In this document: piece after piece, positions 18,053-27,552 of the stretch
Layout of the letters: every line of letters starts with the position of its first letter
How positions within the stretch are numbered: position 1 is the stretch's first letter
NCBI RefSeq assembly: GCF_003048575.1
Contig: NZ_PIRZ01000001.1
Span: 310,001-374,000 of the forward strand
DNA from: Campylobacter concisus
Lineage (GTDB): Bacteria; Campylobacterota; Campylobacteria; Campylobacterales; Campylobacteraceae
DNA length: 64,000 nucleotides
Direction of reading: 5' to 3'
Position numbers and translations under genes: made by a program
Notes under the pieces: model-generated
The model's database searches: none
The model's input: only the letters and a program-made list of their open reading frames with translations
What the model was told of the DNA's origin: nothing

Positions 18053-19165
18053 TTGGGACTTTTGAGAATTATTATTGGAGCATTTATATTTAGTTTTCTT
18101 ATAAATTTTTATTCATATAACCGTTTCATAAAAAAGGTTTCATTTTTTATACCACATCTTGCAAAAATCAGGATACTTTTATATGTTATTTGTATTCTTG
18201 AGTTTATATTTGTTCTTCAGATCAGGTTTTCATTCTTAAGCATTGAGCTTTATTTGATCGCTGGTACGCTCATAGGATTTTCACTATTTTTGTTTGCTAT
18301 TGGTCTATTTTACGATATTTTACGTAGTATTTTTTCTAAGAGTAATTTTAGTCCAACAAGACGAAAATTTATAAAATTTTGTTTTGATATTACATTTGTT
18401 ATTTTTGTAATTGCTTGTTTTTTAAAAGGTATTTTCAATGCTTTAACACCACCAAAGATCAGACAAGTAGATATAAAAATAAAAAATTTACAAAATGATT
18501 TAAAAATTGTTATGATAACGGACGTACATATCGGCGAGTTTTTGCAAAAAGATTTTATGGCGAAGCTTGTTAGCGATATAAATTTGGCAAAACCAGATAT
18601 TGTTGTGATAGTCGGAGACCTTGTCGATGTGAGCGCACAGTTTATTGGTGATTTTTTGGATCCCTTGAGAAATTTAAAAAGCACTTATGGTACATTTTAC
18701 GTCCCTGGTAATCATGAATATTACCACGGAGTGGACGGCATTTTAGAAAAGATAAGCTCGCTTGGCATTAGGGTGCTTGGCAACAAAAATGAAAAAATTG
18801 GCGGCATAAATTTGGCTGGAGTTTATGATCTGGCTGGTTTTAGATTTAAAAATTTAGAGCCAAATTTAGATAAGGCTTTATCGGGACGTGATGAGACACT
18901 GCCTACCATTTTACTCTCGCATCAGCCAAAATTTATAAAAACCATGCAAAAAGATGTCGATTTGGTTCTTTGTGGACACACGCATGCTGGTCAAATTTTT
19001 CCTTTTGGTATTTTAGTTTTACTTGATCAGGGATTTTTACATGGGCTTTATAAGATTAATGATAAAATGCAAGCCTACGTTAGTAGTGGTGCCGGATTTT
19101 GGGGACCACCAGTTAGGATATTTGCGCCAAGTGAGATCGCGATATTAAATTTAAGTAAGGAATAA
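18053..19165 (+). CDS. Membrane-anchored calcineurin-like metallophosphoesterase
   Basis: The protein has about four N-terminal transmembrane segments (residues 1-130), then a cytoplasmic or periplasmic metallophosphoesterase domain. All metal-binding motifs are present: TDVHIGEF, VIVGDLVDV, PGNHEYYHG and LCGHTHAGQIFP. This architecture matches the YkuE/YaeI group, for which UDP-diacylglucosamine and other phosphodiesters have been suggested as substrates. The true substrate here is unknown. The start is a TTG at 18053 preceded by AAGGAG. It is one base from psd, hinting at a phospholipid-related role. Confidence 0.88.
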   Translation: MGLLRIIIGAFIFSFLINFYSYNRFIKKVSFFIPHLAKIRILLYVICILEFIFVLQIRFSFLSIELYLIAGTLIGFSLFLFAIGLFYDILRSIFSKSNFSPTRRKFIKFCFDITFVIFVIACFLKGIFNALTPPKIRQVDIKIKNLQNDLKIVMITDVHIGEFLQKDFMAKLVSDINLAKPDIVVIVGDLVDVSAQFIGDFLDPLRNLKSTYGTFYVPGNHEYYHGVDGILEKISSLGIRVLGNKNEKIGGINLAGVYDLAGFRFKNLEPNLDKALSGRDETLPTILLSHQPKFIKTMQKDVDLVLCGHTHAGQIFPFGILVLLDQGFLHGLYKINDKMQAYVSSGAGFWGPPVRIFAPSEIAILNLSKE

Positions 19166-19166
19166 A

Positions 19167-19964
19167 ATGAATAGTGACAATCTTTTTTCTCAAATTTTTG
19201 GCAAGGTTGCAAAGATAAGCTTCATTAGGCCGGTTCAGGAATTTATAAACTCATCTTACATAAAACTCTTTAAGATTGATATGAGTGAGTTTAAGCCAGT
19301 TGGCGAGTATAAAAATTTAAACGAGCTTTTTACTAGAGAGCTCATAAAATCAAGAGAATTTGACGCAGCAGATGAGATATTTATTAGTCCAAGCGATGGT
19401 ACATGTCTTAGTTTTGGTAGCACAAAAGATCTAAAAGCATTTAGTATAAAGGGTATGAACTATGGTGTAAGGGAGCTGTTAGGACAGGATGAGCTTGATG
19501 GCGAGTATGACTTTGCCAATATCTACCTTAGCCCAAAAGACTACCACCACTACCACGCACCTTGCGACATCGCCATCAAAAAAGCGATCTATATTCCAGG
19601 CAAGCTCTATAGTGTGGCTGTAAAATGGCTTGGCAAGGTCAAAAGTCTATACACTAAAAATGAGCGTGTGGCACTACTTTGCGAGATGAGAAATGGCAAG
19701 AAACTTTGGCTGGTTTTTGTAGGTGCGCTAAATGTTGGCAAGATGAAATTTAGCTTTGATGAGCGTATTCAGACAAATGCGATGGCAAATTTCACGCAAA
19801 TTTATGAGTATGAAAATTTACATATCAAAAAGGGCGAGCGTCTTGGAAATTTCGAACTTGGCTCAACTATTGTGATACTTAGCGAAAAAGATGCGATCGA
19901 ATACAATCTCTTTGAAAACAAAGAGCTTAAATTTGCTGAGTCTATTGGGATATTAAAAGCATAA
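19167..19964 (+). CDS. psd: Phosphatidylserine decarboxylase proenzyme
   Basis: Psd converts phosphatidylserine to phosphatidylethanolamine at the inner membrane. It self-cleaves at a serine to make the pyruvoyl cofactor. The cleavage motif LGSTIVIL is at residues 249-256 and the conserved SPKDYHHYHAP stretch lies near residue 117. The length of 265 residues is standard. It follows the metallophosphoesterase by one base and ends at a shared convergent terminator. Confidence 0.95.
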   Translation: MNSDNLFSQIFGKVAKISFIRPVQEFINSSYIKLFKIDMSEFKPVGEYKNLNELFTRELIKSREFDAADEIFISPSDGTCLSFGSTKDLKAFSIKGMNYGVRELLGQDELDGEYDFANIYLSPKDYHHYHAPCDIAIKKAIYIPGKLYSVAVKWLGKVKSLYTKNERVALLCEMRNGKKLWLVFVGALNVGKMKFSFDERIQTNAMANFTQIYEYENLHIKKGERLGNFELGSTIVILSEKDAIEYNLFENKELKFAESIGILKA

Positions 19965-19972
19965 TCATAAAG

Positions 19973-20000
19973 ATTTTACAAGGTAAAAACCTTGTAAAAT
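19973..20000. terminator. Bidirectional terminator between psd and ychF
   Basis: ATTTTACAAGG and CCTTGTAAAAT form a perfect 11-bp stem with a six-base loop. A/T flanks on both sides allow it to serve both convergent genes. It abuts the ychF stop codon. Confidence 0.85.
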
Positions 20001-21104
20001 TTAGACATTAAATCTAAAGTGCATTACATCGCCATCTTGTACGATGTACTCTTTTCCTTCAAGCCTCATTTTGCCAGCCTCTTTGGCTCCGTTTTCACCG
20101 CCATGTGCTATGTAGTCCTCGTAGCCTATCACTTCAGCTCTGATAAAGCCCCTCTCAAAGTCATTATGGATGACGCTTGCTGCTTTTGGCGCTTTCCAGC
20201 CCTTTGTGATTGTCCAAGCCCTTACTTCAACGACGCCAGCAGTGAAATAGCTTATTAAATTTAGCTTTGCAAAAGATGTCCTGATGATCTTTTCAAGGCC
20301 ACTCTCGCTCGTGCCGATAGATGCCAAAAACTCGTGCGCCTCCTCATCGCTTAGACCTATTAGCTCCTCTTCTACTTTTGCGCAAAGCTTGATAACCTCG
20401 TGGTCTGAGGCTTTTGCGTACTCTTTTAGTGCTTTTACAAATTTATTATCTTCGCTAAGCCCCTCTTCATCGACATTTGCGCCATAAACTACCTCTTTAG
20501 CGCTCAGAAGCCTTAGCTCTTTGTTGAGCGCTAAAAACGCCTCACTGTCTCTTTGCTCAAAGCTGCTTGCGCTTTTGCCATCATTTAGGTGAGCTAAAAG
20601 TAAATTTGCTATCTCAAGCGCCTCTTTTGCGCCTTTTGCATTTGCTTTTGCTTCTCTTATGAGCTTTTCTATCTTTTTATTTAACTGCTCGATATCGGCC
20701 AGTATTAGCTCAGTTTGGATGATCTCGATGTCTCTTACTGGATCGACGCTGCCCTCGACGTGTGTGATGTTTTCATCTTCAAAGCAACGAACTATATGAA
20801 GGATAAGCTCTGTCTCTCTAATGTTTGATAAAAATTTATTGCCAAGTCCCTCGCCAGAGCTTGCACCCTTTACAAGACCAGCAATATCTACAAATTCTAT
20901 GGTTGAGTATTGAATTTTGTTTGGATTAACTATCTTTGCAAGCTCATTTAGGCGTTTATCAGGCACTGGCACGATGGCTTTGTTTGGCTCGATCGTGCAA
21001 AACGGATAGTTCGCACTTTCGGCGTTTTGCGCCTTTGTAAGTGCGTTAAATGTCGTTGATTTGCCCACATTTGGTAGGCCTACGATTCCAACTGAAAGTC
21101 CCAT
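20001..21104 (-). CDS. ychF: Redox-regulated ATPase YchF
   Basis: YchF (OLA1 family) is an Obg-type P-loop protein that prefers ATP to GTP, binds ribosomes and dampens oxidative-stress responses. G1 is GIVGLPNVGKSTTFNALT, followed by EFVDIAGLVKGASSGEGLG as G3. The C-terminal TGS-like domain covers roughly the last 85 residues (from TAGVVEVRAWTI to DGDVMHFRFNV). I use ATG 21104; a TTG one codon upstream is also in frame. Its start overlaps the pepA stop by one base (TGATG). Confidence 0.96.
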   Translation of the reverse strand: MGLSVGIVGLPNVGKSTTFNALTKAQNAESANYPFCTIEPNKAIVPVPDKRLNELAKIVNPNKIQYSTIEFVDIAGLVKGASSGEGLGNKFLSNIRETELILHIVRCFEDENITHVEGSVDPVRDIEIIQTELILADIEQLNKKIEKLIREAKANAKGAKEALEIANLLLAHLNDGKSASSFEQRDSEAFLALNKELRLLSAKEVVYGANVDEEGLSEDNKFVKALKEYAKASDHEVIKLCAKVEEELIGLSDEEAHEFLASIGTSESGLEKIIRTSFAKLNLISYFTAGVVEVRAWTITKGWKAPKAASVIHNDFERGFIRAEVIGYEDYIAHGGENGAKEAGKMRLEGKEYIVQDGDVMHFRFNV

Positions 21105-22555
21105 CAATTCTCCTTGCTAAGTGCTTGTAAAAAGTATAAATTCATCCTAACGCCAGCTCCGCTTGCACCTGCTTGGTTGTATCCCCAAGCTTTTTCGCGG
21201 TATGCTGGGCCTGCAATGTCGAGGTGTAGCCACTTGTCTTTGTACTCATCTTTGATAAATTTAGCCAAAAACATCCCAGCTGTTATCGCGCCGCCATATC
21301 TACTTGAGGCACAGTTACTCACATCTGCGATTTGGCTTTTGATAAGCTCGCTAAGATAAGGGTTAAAATCAAGCGTAGTTGCTAGCTCGCCGCTATCTTT
21401 TATCTTGTTTTTATACTCGCTTTTTAGACTCTCGCTGTTGCCCATGATGCCTGTTGTGTACTCACCAAGTCCCACGACGCAAGCACCAGTTAGTGTTGCC
21501 ATATCTATTAAAATGTCTGGCTTAAAGTCCTGTGCGTAACTTAGGCAGTCAGCCAGCACTAAACGTCCTTCTGCATCAGTGTTTCTAACCTCTATGCTAA
21601 CACCACTTCTTGAAATAAGCACGTCATCAGGTTTGTAAGCATTTCCGCCGATCATATTTTCAGCTGCACCTAAAATGGCATGAATTTCAAATGGTAAATT
21701 TAGCTCCGCAGCACCTTTTATGATGCCAAGAGCTGCTGCTGCGCCGCTTTTGTCTGATTTCATCGTTAGCATATAGTCAGCTGGCTTCAGGCTAAGGCCG
21801 CCGCTATCATATGTTAGGCCTTTGCCAACAAAGATGATGCGTTTTTTGGACTTTTTAGGTTTGTAGGTTAGATGAATGAGTCTTGGTTTATGCACACTTG
21901 CACGGTTTACTGCCAAAAATGCGTTCATATTCTCTTTTGCTAGAAATTTCTCGTCATAGACCTCGCACTTGATACTTGCATGGCTTTTGGCTAAATTTAA
22001 AGCATCCTCAGCCATTTTTTGAGGTGTATAAATTTCTGGGATTTCATTTACGATATCTTTTGCGAAATTTGTAGCATTTGCTATTATCTCTGCCTCTTTA
22101 AAGCCCTCATTTGCAGCTTTTAGATCGACCTTTTTGCCAGCAAATTCTTCAGTCGAGAAGATGATCTCTTTTAGAGTGTATTTCTCTTTTTTCTCTTTAT
22201 ACTTGTTAAAATCATAACTTCCAAGTAAAAAGCCCTCAGCTAGTGCCTCAAAGCTTAGTTTTTGGCACTCTGCTACGTAAGAAGCTAGCTTTATGCTCTT
22301 AATATTTAGTGATTTTAGCGCGTTATAAGCTTTAGCAGCTGCAAGTCTTAGCTCGTCAAGATCAAGCTTAGAAAGTGGCACGTAAGCCCTTTTTGCCTCG
22401 CTTAGAATAAGGACGCTCTCGCCTTTGTAATTGTTAAATTTAATAGCCTCTTTATCGCCTATAAATTTATGTTTTAACTCCTTATCTACTACGAAAATTA
22501 TTTCAATGTCAGCTTTTATATCTTTTAATTTTTTATCAACTATTTGAAACTGCAT
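21104..22555 (-). CDS. pepA: Cytosol aminopeptidase (leucyl aminopeptidase)
   Basis: Hexameric M17 peptidase that removes N-terminal residues with a two-metal centre. The N-terminal third is divergent, as usual. The catalytic domain shows VGKGLTYDSGGLSLKP, the catalytic-lysine region MKSDKSGAAAALG, and NTDAEGRLVLADCLSYA with the metal-binding Asp and Glu. The length of 483 residues fits. Its first 20 bases overlap the 3' end of the DedA gene, so the two are translationally linked. Confidence 0.95.
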   Translation of the reverse strand: MQFQIVDKKLKDIKADIEIIFVVDKELKHKFIGDKEAIKFNNYKGESVLILSEAKRAYVPLSKLDLDELRLAAAKAYNALKSLNIKSIKLASYVAECQKLSFEALAEGFLLGSYDFNKYKEKKEKYTLKEIIFSTEEFAGKKVDLKAANEGFKEAEIIANATNFAKDIVNEIPEIYTPQKMAEDALNLAKSHASIKCEVYDEKFLAKENMNAFLAVNRASVHKPRLIHLTYKPKKSKKRIIFVGKGLTYDSGGLSLKPADYMLTMKSDKSGAAAALGIIKGAAELNLPFEIHAILGAAENMIGGNAYKPDDVLISRSGVSIEVRNTDAEGRLVLADCLSYAQDFKPDILIDMATLTGACVVGLGEYTTGIMGNSESLKSEYKNKIKDSGELATTLDFNPYLSELIKSQIADVSNCASSRYGGAITAGMFLAKFIKDEYKDKWLHLDIAGPAYREKAWGYNQAGASGAGVRMNLYFLQALSKEN

Positions 22556-23141
22556 GTCTTCTGTCTCTCCTTTCGTTTAAAATTTTATTTTCGATGCGCT
22601 TAAATGTATAGATCAAAAGCCCCATAAATATGGCAACCACTGGGATAGCGACATACCAGTGCTCTTTTGCTTTTTGAAGCAGCACAAGTATATGCTCGCC
22701 AAGTATCCAAGCAGGTATGGTGGTGATCGCCGCCCAGCACCAAGCGCTGATTAAATTTATAAAGGCGTATTTTTTAGCATCATAGCCAGTAAGTCCTATG
22801 CAAAGCGGTATGATGACACGAAAGCCATACATATAGCGTTGCAAAAAGATGATCGGCCAACCGTATTTTTTCAGCATTATGTGCGCCACTGCAAATTTTC
22901 TTCGCTGCGTGTGAAGCCTTTTTGCGATGTATTTTTTATTGTAACGCCCTAAATAAAAGTAAATTTGATCTCCTACAAAGCCCCCAAGTCCAGCCACAAA
23001 GATGGCAAGTGCGATGTGCATATGCGTGGTGTGAGCGAGAATTCCAGCCATTATTAAGGCCATCTCGCCTTCCATGATACACCAGACAAAAAGTATGATG
23101 TAGCCGTACTCTTTGAGTAGTTCTATAAAAAATTCTTCCAT
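22536..23141 (-). CDS. DedA family membrane protein
   Basis: A 201-residue inner-membrane protein of the DedA/VTT superfamily, which includes lipid scramblase-like transporters for undecaprenyl phosphate or phosphatidylethanolamine. Acidic and arginine residues typical of the family appear in IMEGEMALIMAGILA and in QRYMYGFRVIIPLCIGLTGY. GGFVGDQIYFYLGR is the conserved glycine-rich turn. The substrate is unknown. It lies between apt and pepA with a one-base gap to apt and a 20-base overlap with pepA. Confidence 0.92.
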   Translation of the reverse strand: MEEFFIELLKEYGYIILFVWCIMEGEMALIMAGILAHTTHMHIALAIFVAGLGGFVGDQIYFYLGRYNKKYIAKRLHTQRRKFAVAHIMLKKYGWPIIFLQRYMYGFRVIIPLCIGLTGYDAKKYAFINLISAWCWAAITTIPAWILGEHILVLLQKAKEHWYVAIPVVAIFMGLLIYTFKRIENKILNERRDRRHAVSNS

Positions 23142-23142
23142 T

Positions 23143-23691
23143 CTAAACCTCTAAAACGCTGTAAATTTTAGTAAGCGACTTTAGCTTTTCGCTACCTTTT
23201 AGATCGACTAGATCTATGAGAAAGCACGCCTCTACGCAGGTTGCGTTAGTTTGATTGATAAGCTCAACTGAGGCCTTTGCAGTGCCTCCAGTGGCTATGA
23301 GATCATCCATCAAAAGCACTCTAGCGCCCGCTTTTTCTCCAAAAGCATCGATGTGAATTTGAACTTCATCGACGCCATACTCTAGGCTATATTTTTGAGA
23401 AAGCGTGATAAAAGGCAGTTTTTTTGGCTTGCGTATTGGCACAAAAGGCAGTCTTAGCCTTGCTGCAAGCGCCGCGCCAAAGATGAAGCCGCGAGACTCA
23501 ATACCAGCGATGTAGTCGATATTTGCACCCTCATATCTCGCCACTAAATGATCTATCAAAAAGTTAAATGCTTCTTTGTTGTTTAGTAGTGTCGTGATGT
23601 CGCGAAAGACTATGCCAGGCTTTGGAAAGTCGTTTATGCAGCGAATAGAGTTTAGTAAAAATTCTTTGCCTTTTTGATCTAAAATTTTCAT
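23143..23691 (-). CDS. apt: Adenine phosphoribosyltransferase
   Basis: Purine-salvage enzyme joining adenine and PRPP to give AMP. The PRPP-binding motif [17 protein letters not shown] is intact near residue 124, and [15 protein letters not shown] near the N-terminus is the typical Apt opening. [14 protein letters not shown] is the adenine/hood region. The length of 182 residues is normal. Confidence 0.97.
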   Translation of the reverse strand: MKILDQKGKEFLLNSIRCINDFPKPGIVFRDITTLLNNKEAFNFLIDHLVARYEGANIDYIAGIESRGFIFGAALAARLRLPFVPIRKPKKLPFITLSQKYSLEYGVDEVQIHIDAFGEKAGARVLLMDDLIATGGTAKASVELINQTNATCVEACFLIDLVDLKGSEKLKSLTKIYSVLEV

Positions 23692-23711
23692 AAATTTCCT
23701 TAAATTTGATG

Positions 23712-24044
23712 TTAAAGTAGCGCTTCGATTTTGCCTTCAAGCTCACGTATGCGTTGTCTTAGCTTGTCGTTTTCTAAGCGGTACTGGGAATTTCTTGTGC
23801 GAAGCGAGGTCACGTCGTTTTTAGTTTTGTTTAGCTCGTCTGTCAAGATATCGATGTTGCCTAGACTTCGCTGAAGTTGGATCTGAAATTTTCTTATGAC
23901 GACCTCGGTGTCTTGGAGGTTATTTTTCATAAAATCTTTTGTCGCACGCTCTTTTTTTAGAAGCGTTTTGAAGTAAAAAACCATAACAGTTAGGTAGATC
24001 GCAGCACAAACAAGAGCAGTAAAAACGATCCACTCGCCTATCAT
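23712..24044 (-). CDS. Membrane-anchored coiled-coil protein, unknown function
   Basis: A 110-residue protein with one N-terminal transmembrane helix (residues 4-26) and a long C-terminal coiled coil. Heptads of I/L/V are clear from about residue 50 to 108, ending in [20 protein letters not shown]. Small bitopic coiled-coil proteins of this shape often scaffold membrane complexes, but I do not recognise a family. It lies between rpiB (four-base overlap) and apt. Confidence 0.75.
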   Translation of the reverse strand: MIGEWIVFTALVCAAIYLTVMVFYFKTLLKKERATKDFMKNNLQDTEVVIRKFQIQLQRSLGNIDILTDELNKTKNDVTSLRTRNSQYRLENDKLRQRIRELEGKIEALL

Positions 24045-24484
24045 TTGTCTGCCTCAATCTCTATTTTTTTGACTCTTCTTTCGTGTCTACCGCCTGCAAA
24101 CTCTGTCTTTAAAAATGTTTCAAGTGCTGCTGTGGCAACGCCAGCACCGATCACTCTTGCGCCAAAAGCGATAACATTTGCATCGTTATGTTCTCTCGCA
24201 AGTCTAGCGGTAAATTCGTCGTGACAAAGGGCACACCTTACGTTTTCATGCCTGTTTGCAGCGATTGAAATGCCAATACCTGTGCCACAAATGAGCACGC
24301 CGTAGCAGTTAGGCTCAAGCTTGCTTGCTAGCAAATGCGCATAATCAGGGTAATCAACGCTGTTTTTATCATTCGTGCCAAGGTCAATGACTTCATGTCC
24401 AAGCTTTTTTATGACTTCTTTTAGCTCTGCCTTAAGCTCTACTCCAGCGTGATCGCAAGCGATAAAAATTTTATCTATTTTCAT
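24041..24484 (-). CDS. rpiB: Ribose-5-phosphate isomerase B
   Basis: RpiB interconverts ribose 5-phosphate and ribulose 5-phosphate in the pentose phosphate pathway. The N-terminal FIACDHAGVELK gives the phosphate-binding histidine region. The catalytic cysteine is in GVLICGTGIGISIAANR, and ALCHDEFTARLAREHNDANV follows as expected. I start at ATG 24484 for 147 residues; a longer in-frame form would cross the promoter into the opposite gene. Confidence 0.95.
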   Translation of the reverse strand: MKIDKIFIACDHAGVELKAELKEVIKKLGHEVIDLGTNDKNSVDYPDYAHLLASKLEPNCYGVLICGTGIGISIAANRHENVRCALCHDEFTARLAREHNDANVIAFGARVIGAGVATAALETFLKTEFAGGRHERRVKKIEIEADK

Positions 24485-24562
24485 GAAAAATCCAATAAAT
24501 TTTTTGCAGATTATAGTCAAAGTTGCATTAAAATAAAATTTTGCTTGCATGTGATAAAAGGC

Positions 24563-24568
24563 TATAAT
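24563..24568 (+). promoter_or_regulatory. -10 element for the DUF4139 gene
   Basis: TATAAT lies 27 bases upstream of the ATG at 24595 in the divergent region with rpiB. No clear -35 is visible. Confidence 0.4.
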
Positions 24569-24594
24569 TTTAGAAATTCTTAAAAGGGAAAAAT

Positions 24595-25980
24595 ATGAAA
24601 AAGACGCTCTTTTTAATGGCTTCAGCGCTAGCCTTTGCAAATGAAAATTTGATAGAGATCTACACTGATCAAACCATCATCACTCAAAAATTTAGTGACG
24701 CAAATAGCTCTTTTAGTGCCTTTGTGCCAGAGGGCGTGCAGAGTGAGAGCATCACTATAAATGGGGATTGTGACGCAAATGCTAATCTAAAAAAGATCAG
24801 CGAAGAAAATAGTCCAAGTTACATAAAATGGAAGCAAGAAGTTGTAAATTTAAGTAGCAAGCTTGAGGCACTAAAAGCAAGAGGCAGGTTTATAGAGCAA
24901 GCTTTGATAGGAGAAAACAAAAGTAACGATGTGACAAAAAGAGCTGATGAGTTTTATAAATTTAGCCTAGAAAATATCGAGAAAATCTCAGCTACTAAAA
25001 GTGAGCTTGAAGCGCTTAAAGAAAATGAGCCAAAAAGCGAGATGGCTGGATTTTTGCAGCTTGATATGAAATTTGCTTGCGACCCAAAAGAAGTGACGCT
25101 TTTATATATGGATGATGAGGCGCCAAAGACGCTAAATGAAATTTATGCAGATACAAAAAACAAAAATATCTTAATAAAACAAGAAATTTTACTCACCAAC
25201 CCATTTGTGAGTGATGTTAAAAATTTAAAGCTCGCCATCTATCCGACCAGATATCAAAAGGCGCTTGCTCCAAGTAAGTTTTACTCTTGGTACGAGGAGA
25301 ACGAGGCGGAGGCTGATGGTTACGGCGCTTCAAAAAATATACTAAAAGCTGCGAAAGTCACTGCCGAGGTCGCTGATATGCGTGTGCAAAGAGATGAGAA
25401 TGAGTTTGCTAAAATTTGGAAGATAGATGGGATAAATTTAGCAAAAGGCGAGAGCAAATATATAACTTATGACACGCAAAAAATAGATGCAAATTTTAGT
25501 GTTTTTGCTGATTTTTATGGCTCGCTCAAGGCATATAATGTAGCTAGCTTTAAGCTAAATGACGATCTAACGCCAGCTAAAACGCAGTTTTACGTTAATG
25601 GTGTGAGTGTCGGCAGTCCTGGCGAGTTTGAGATGAAAGCAAAAGATGAGCCAGTGCAGCTATTTTTAGGACAAAACGAGCTAATCGAGCTTAAAAAAGA
25701 GCGCTTGAATAAATTTAAAAAGAGCTCGCTTCTTGGCAAAGACCGCATAAGCGAAGAGGGCTATGAGATAAGTGTCAAAAATAATTCAAGTAAGAGCGTT
25801 GATGTTACTTTGGTCGATCGTGTACCAGTGTCTGCCGATGAGACGGTAAAGGTCGAGGTAAAGGGCTTTGATAAAAAAGATATCAGCAAAGATGGCAAGG
25901 TGGAGCTCAAATTTAGCCTTGCGCCAAAAGAGGAATTTAAAAAAGAGTACTCTTATAAGATCACAAAGCCAAAAATTTAG
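24595..25980 (+). CDS. DUF4139 (MuiA-like) exported protein
   Basis: A 461-residue exported protein with a short signal peptide (MKKTLFLMASALAFA). The N-terminal part has the DUF4140 look, EIYTDQTIITQKFSD, followed by a coiled-coil stretch around residues 70-140. The C-terminal half is a DUF4139 domain: repeated beta strands with KNNSSKSVDVTLVDRVPV, where VDRVPVS is the conserved late motif. Such proteins are widespread and named after a mucoidy-inhibitor gene, but their function is not established. It is a single-gene unit between divergent rpiB and a convergent protease gene. Confidence 0.82.
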   Translation: MKKTLFLMASALAFANENLIEIYTDQTIITQKFSDANSSFSAFVPEGVQSESITINGDCDANANLKKISEENSPSYIKWKQEVVNLSSKLEALKARGRFIEQALIGENKSNDVTKRADEFYKFSLENIEKISATKSELEALKENEPKSEMAGFLQLDMKFACDPKEVTLLYMDDEAPKTLNEIYADTKNKNILIKQEILLTNPFVSDVKNLKLAIYPTRYQKALAPSKFYSWYEENEAEADGYGASKNILKAAKVTAEVADMRVQRDENEFAKIWKIDGINLAKGESKYITYDTQKIDANFSVFADFYGSLKAYNVASFKLNDDLTPAKTQFYVNGVSVGSPGEFEMKAKDEPVQLFLGQNELIELKKERLNKFKKSSLLGKDRISEEGYEISVKNNSSKSVDVTLVDRVPVSADETVKVEVKGFDKKDISKDGKVELKFSLAPKEEFKKEYSYKITKPKI

Positions 25981-26000
25981 AGCAAATTTGCTCTAAATTT
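25973..26000. terminator. Perfect 28-base palindromic terminator shared by convergent genes
   Basis: The 28 bases are an exact palindrome with half-site AAATTTAGAGCAAA, giving a long stem flanked by A/T on both strands. It covers the stop codon of the DUF4139 gene and reaches into the stop codon of the M50 protease gene. Confidence 0.85.
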
Positions 26001-26658
26001 AGCCATTTATAAAAGCGCTCGCGATATCTAAAACATATCTTGTTGGATAAAAGATAGTATCTTTTAAAGGCGAGACGAGGATGATGATAAGGATGACAAA
26101 GCCATATCTTGAGATGCCCTCAAGCTTTTCAGCTAGTGCATGAAAGCCAAAATTTCTAAGTGCGTACTCGAGCGCGTGAAAGCCGTCAAGTGGCGGGATC
26201 GGATAGAGGTTAAAGATGGCTAACATCAAATTTAAAAGCGCAAGCGTAAATAAAAACTGAAGTAAAATTTCAAAGGCTTCTATATTTAATAAAGCCTTTA
26301 GCACAAAAAGCGATAAGACGCCCAAGATGATGTTGTAGCAGATACCAGCTAGACTTACGTAGATAGCTGCCTTGTAGCCGCCATTTCGTACGACTGTGTA
26401 GGTATTTACAGGCACTGGTTTTGCCCAGCCAAACATCATGCCAGTGCTTAGGTAAAGTACCAGCGGTACGATGACGGTGCCAACAAGATCGATGTGCTTT
26501 ATTGGATTTATGCTAAGCCTGCCAAGGCTTTTTGCGGTGTTGTCACCAAATTTATAAGCGACATATCCGTGAGCGATCTCGTGACCAACGATGGCGATTA
26601 TTAAAGAGATAACGATAGTGGCGACTTTGACTATGTCTATGTTATCAATGAAGCCCAT
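25999..26658 (-). CDS. Site-2-protease-type membrane metalloprotease (M50)
   Basis: A small polytopic zinc protease of 219 residues. The catalytic HEXXH is in AIVGHEIAHGYVAYKFGD on the first membrane segment. The second zinc-binding motif is in FNLYPIPPLDGFHALEYAL. There is no PDZ domain, so this is the short rhomboid-neighbour-like class rather than RseP. Its substrates are unknown. The start overlaps lepB by 14 bases, so a protease and the main signal peptidase are co-expressed. Confidence 0.9.
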   Translation of the reverse strand: MGFIDNIDIVKVATIVISLIIAIVGHEIAHGYVAYKFGDNTAKSLGRLSINPIKHIDLVGTVIVPLVLYLSTGMMFGWAKPVPVNTYTVVRNGGYKAAIYVSLAGICYNIILGVLSLFVLKALLNIEAFEILLQFLFTLALLNLMLAIFNLYPIPPLDGFHALEYALRNFGFHALAEKLEGISRYGFVILIIILVSPLKDTIFYPTRYVLDIASAFING

Positions 26659-27550
26659 CTACTTCACCTTCTTTTAGAGCTTTGCTAGTGAAAAATTCGT
26701 CATTTTCTATCGTATCTACAAAGCGTCCGATACGCTCCCAGCGCACATTGTAGTTATTGTCCCAGCTAAAATAAATAAACCAAGGCTGTCCAACTATATC
26801 TTTGTAAGCCACGCTTCCCCAAAAACGGCTATCGTTTGAGTGATCGCGGTTGTCGCCTATCATGAAGTACTCATCTTTTGGCACTTTGGCGTAAAAAGCG
26901 TTAAAGTTAAAATTTGGATTTTGCGGTAGTGAGCTAATGGGCACTGGCTTCATAAAAACACTATCTTTGTTTGTATTTAGCATAAAAACCATCTGCTCAA
27001 ATAAATTTACATTTTCGTCATAGTGGATGCCGCTAAATCTATATGGCTCTTTTATGAAAAGTTTGCCATCAAGTTCGGCTATATCGCTACATGAGTAGCC
27101 AAATTTACTCTCTTTTCCGTTTAAATTTTCATGGCAGTTTGCCTTTATAAAATCATCTCCCTCTTTTGGGCGTAGATACAAGGCTTTTTCGGTAAATACT
27201 ATCTCATCTTCGCTTGTGGCAAAGCAGCGCTTTACAAAGTGAGTTTTCTCATCGTTTGGATAGCGAAAGACGACTATATCGCCTCTTGCTGGACCATCAC
27301 CTGTTACGAGATGTCCATTGTCATTTAACTCGGGTAAAATTTTTACTTCAAGCCACGGAATTCTTGGTGTTGGTATACCATAAACAAATTTTTTTGCAAA
27401 TAAAAAATCACCAACCAAAAGTGTGTTTTTCATCGAACCAGACGGGATCACAAAGGCTTGAGCCACAAAGAAAATGACAAGCAAAACAATGATAACCGTG
27501 CCAGTCCAGCTCGAGCAAAAGTCATAAAATTTAGTAAAAATTTTTTTCAT
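26645..27550 (-). CDS. lepB: Signal peptidase I
   Basis: LepB removes signal peptides from exported proteins at the outer face of the inner membrane. There is one N-terminal helix (residues 15-35). The catalytic serine is in VIPSGSMKNTLLVGD (about residue 39) and the catalytic lysine region is HFVKRCFA. The later GDNRDHSNDSRFWG box is intact. At 301 residues it carries an insert of about 60 residues between the conserved boxes, containing three cysteines. Confidence 0.96.
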   Translation of the reverse strand: MKKIFTKFYDFCSSWTGTVIIVLLVIFFVAQAFVIPSGSMKNTLLVGDFLFAKKFVYGIPTPRIPWLEVKILPELNDNGHLVTGDGPARGDIVVFRYPNDEKTHFVKRCFATSEDEIVFTEKALYLRPKEGDDFIKANCHENLNGKESKFGYSCSDIAELDGKLFIKEPYRFSGIHYDENVNLFEQMVFMLNTNKDSVFMKPVPISSLPQNPNFNFNAFYAKVPKDEYFMIGDNRDHSNDSRFWGSVAYKDIVGQPWFIYFSWDNNYNVRWERIGRFVDTIENDEFFTSKALKEGEVDGLH

Positions 27551-27552
27551 TA

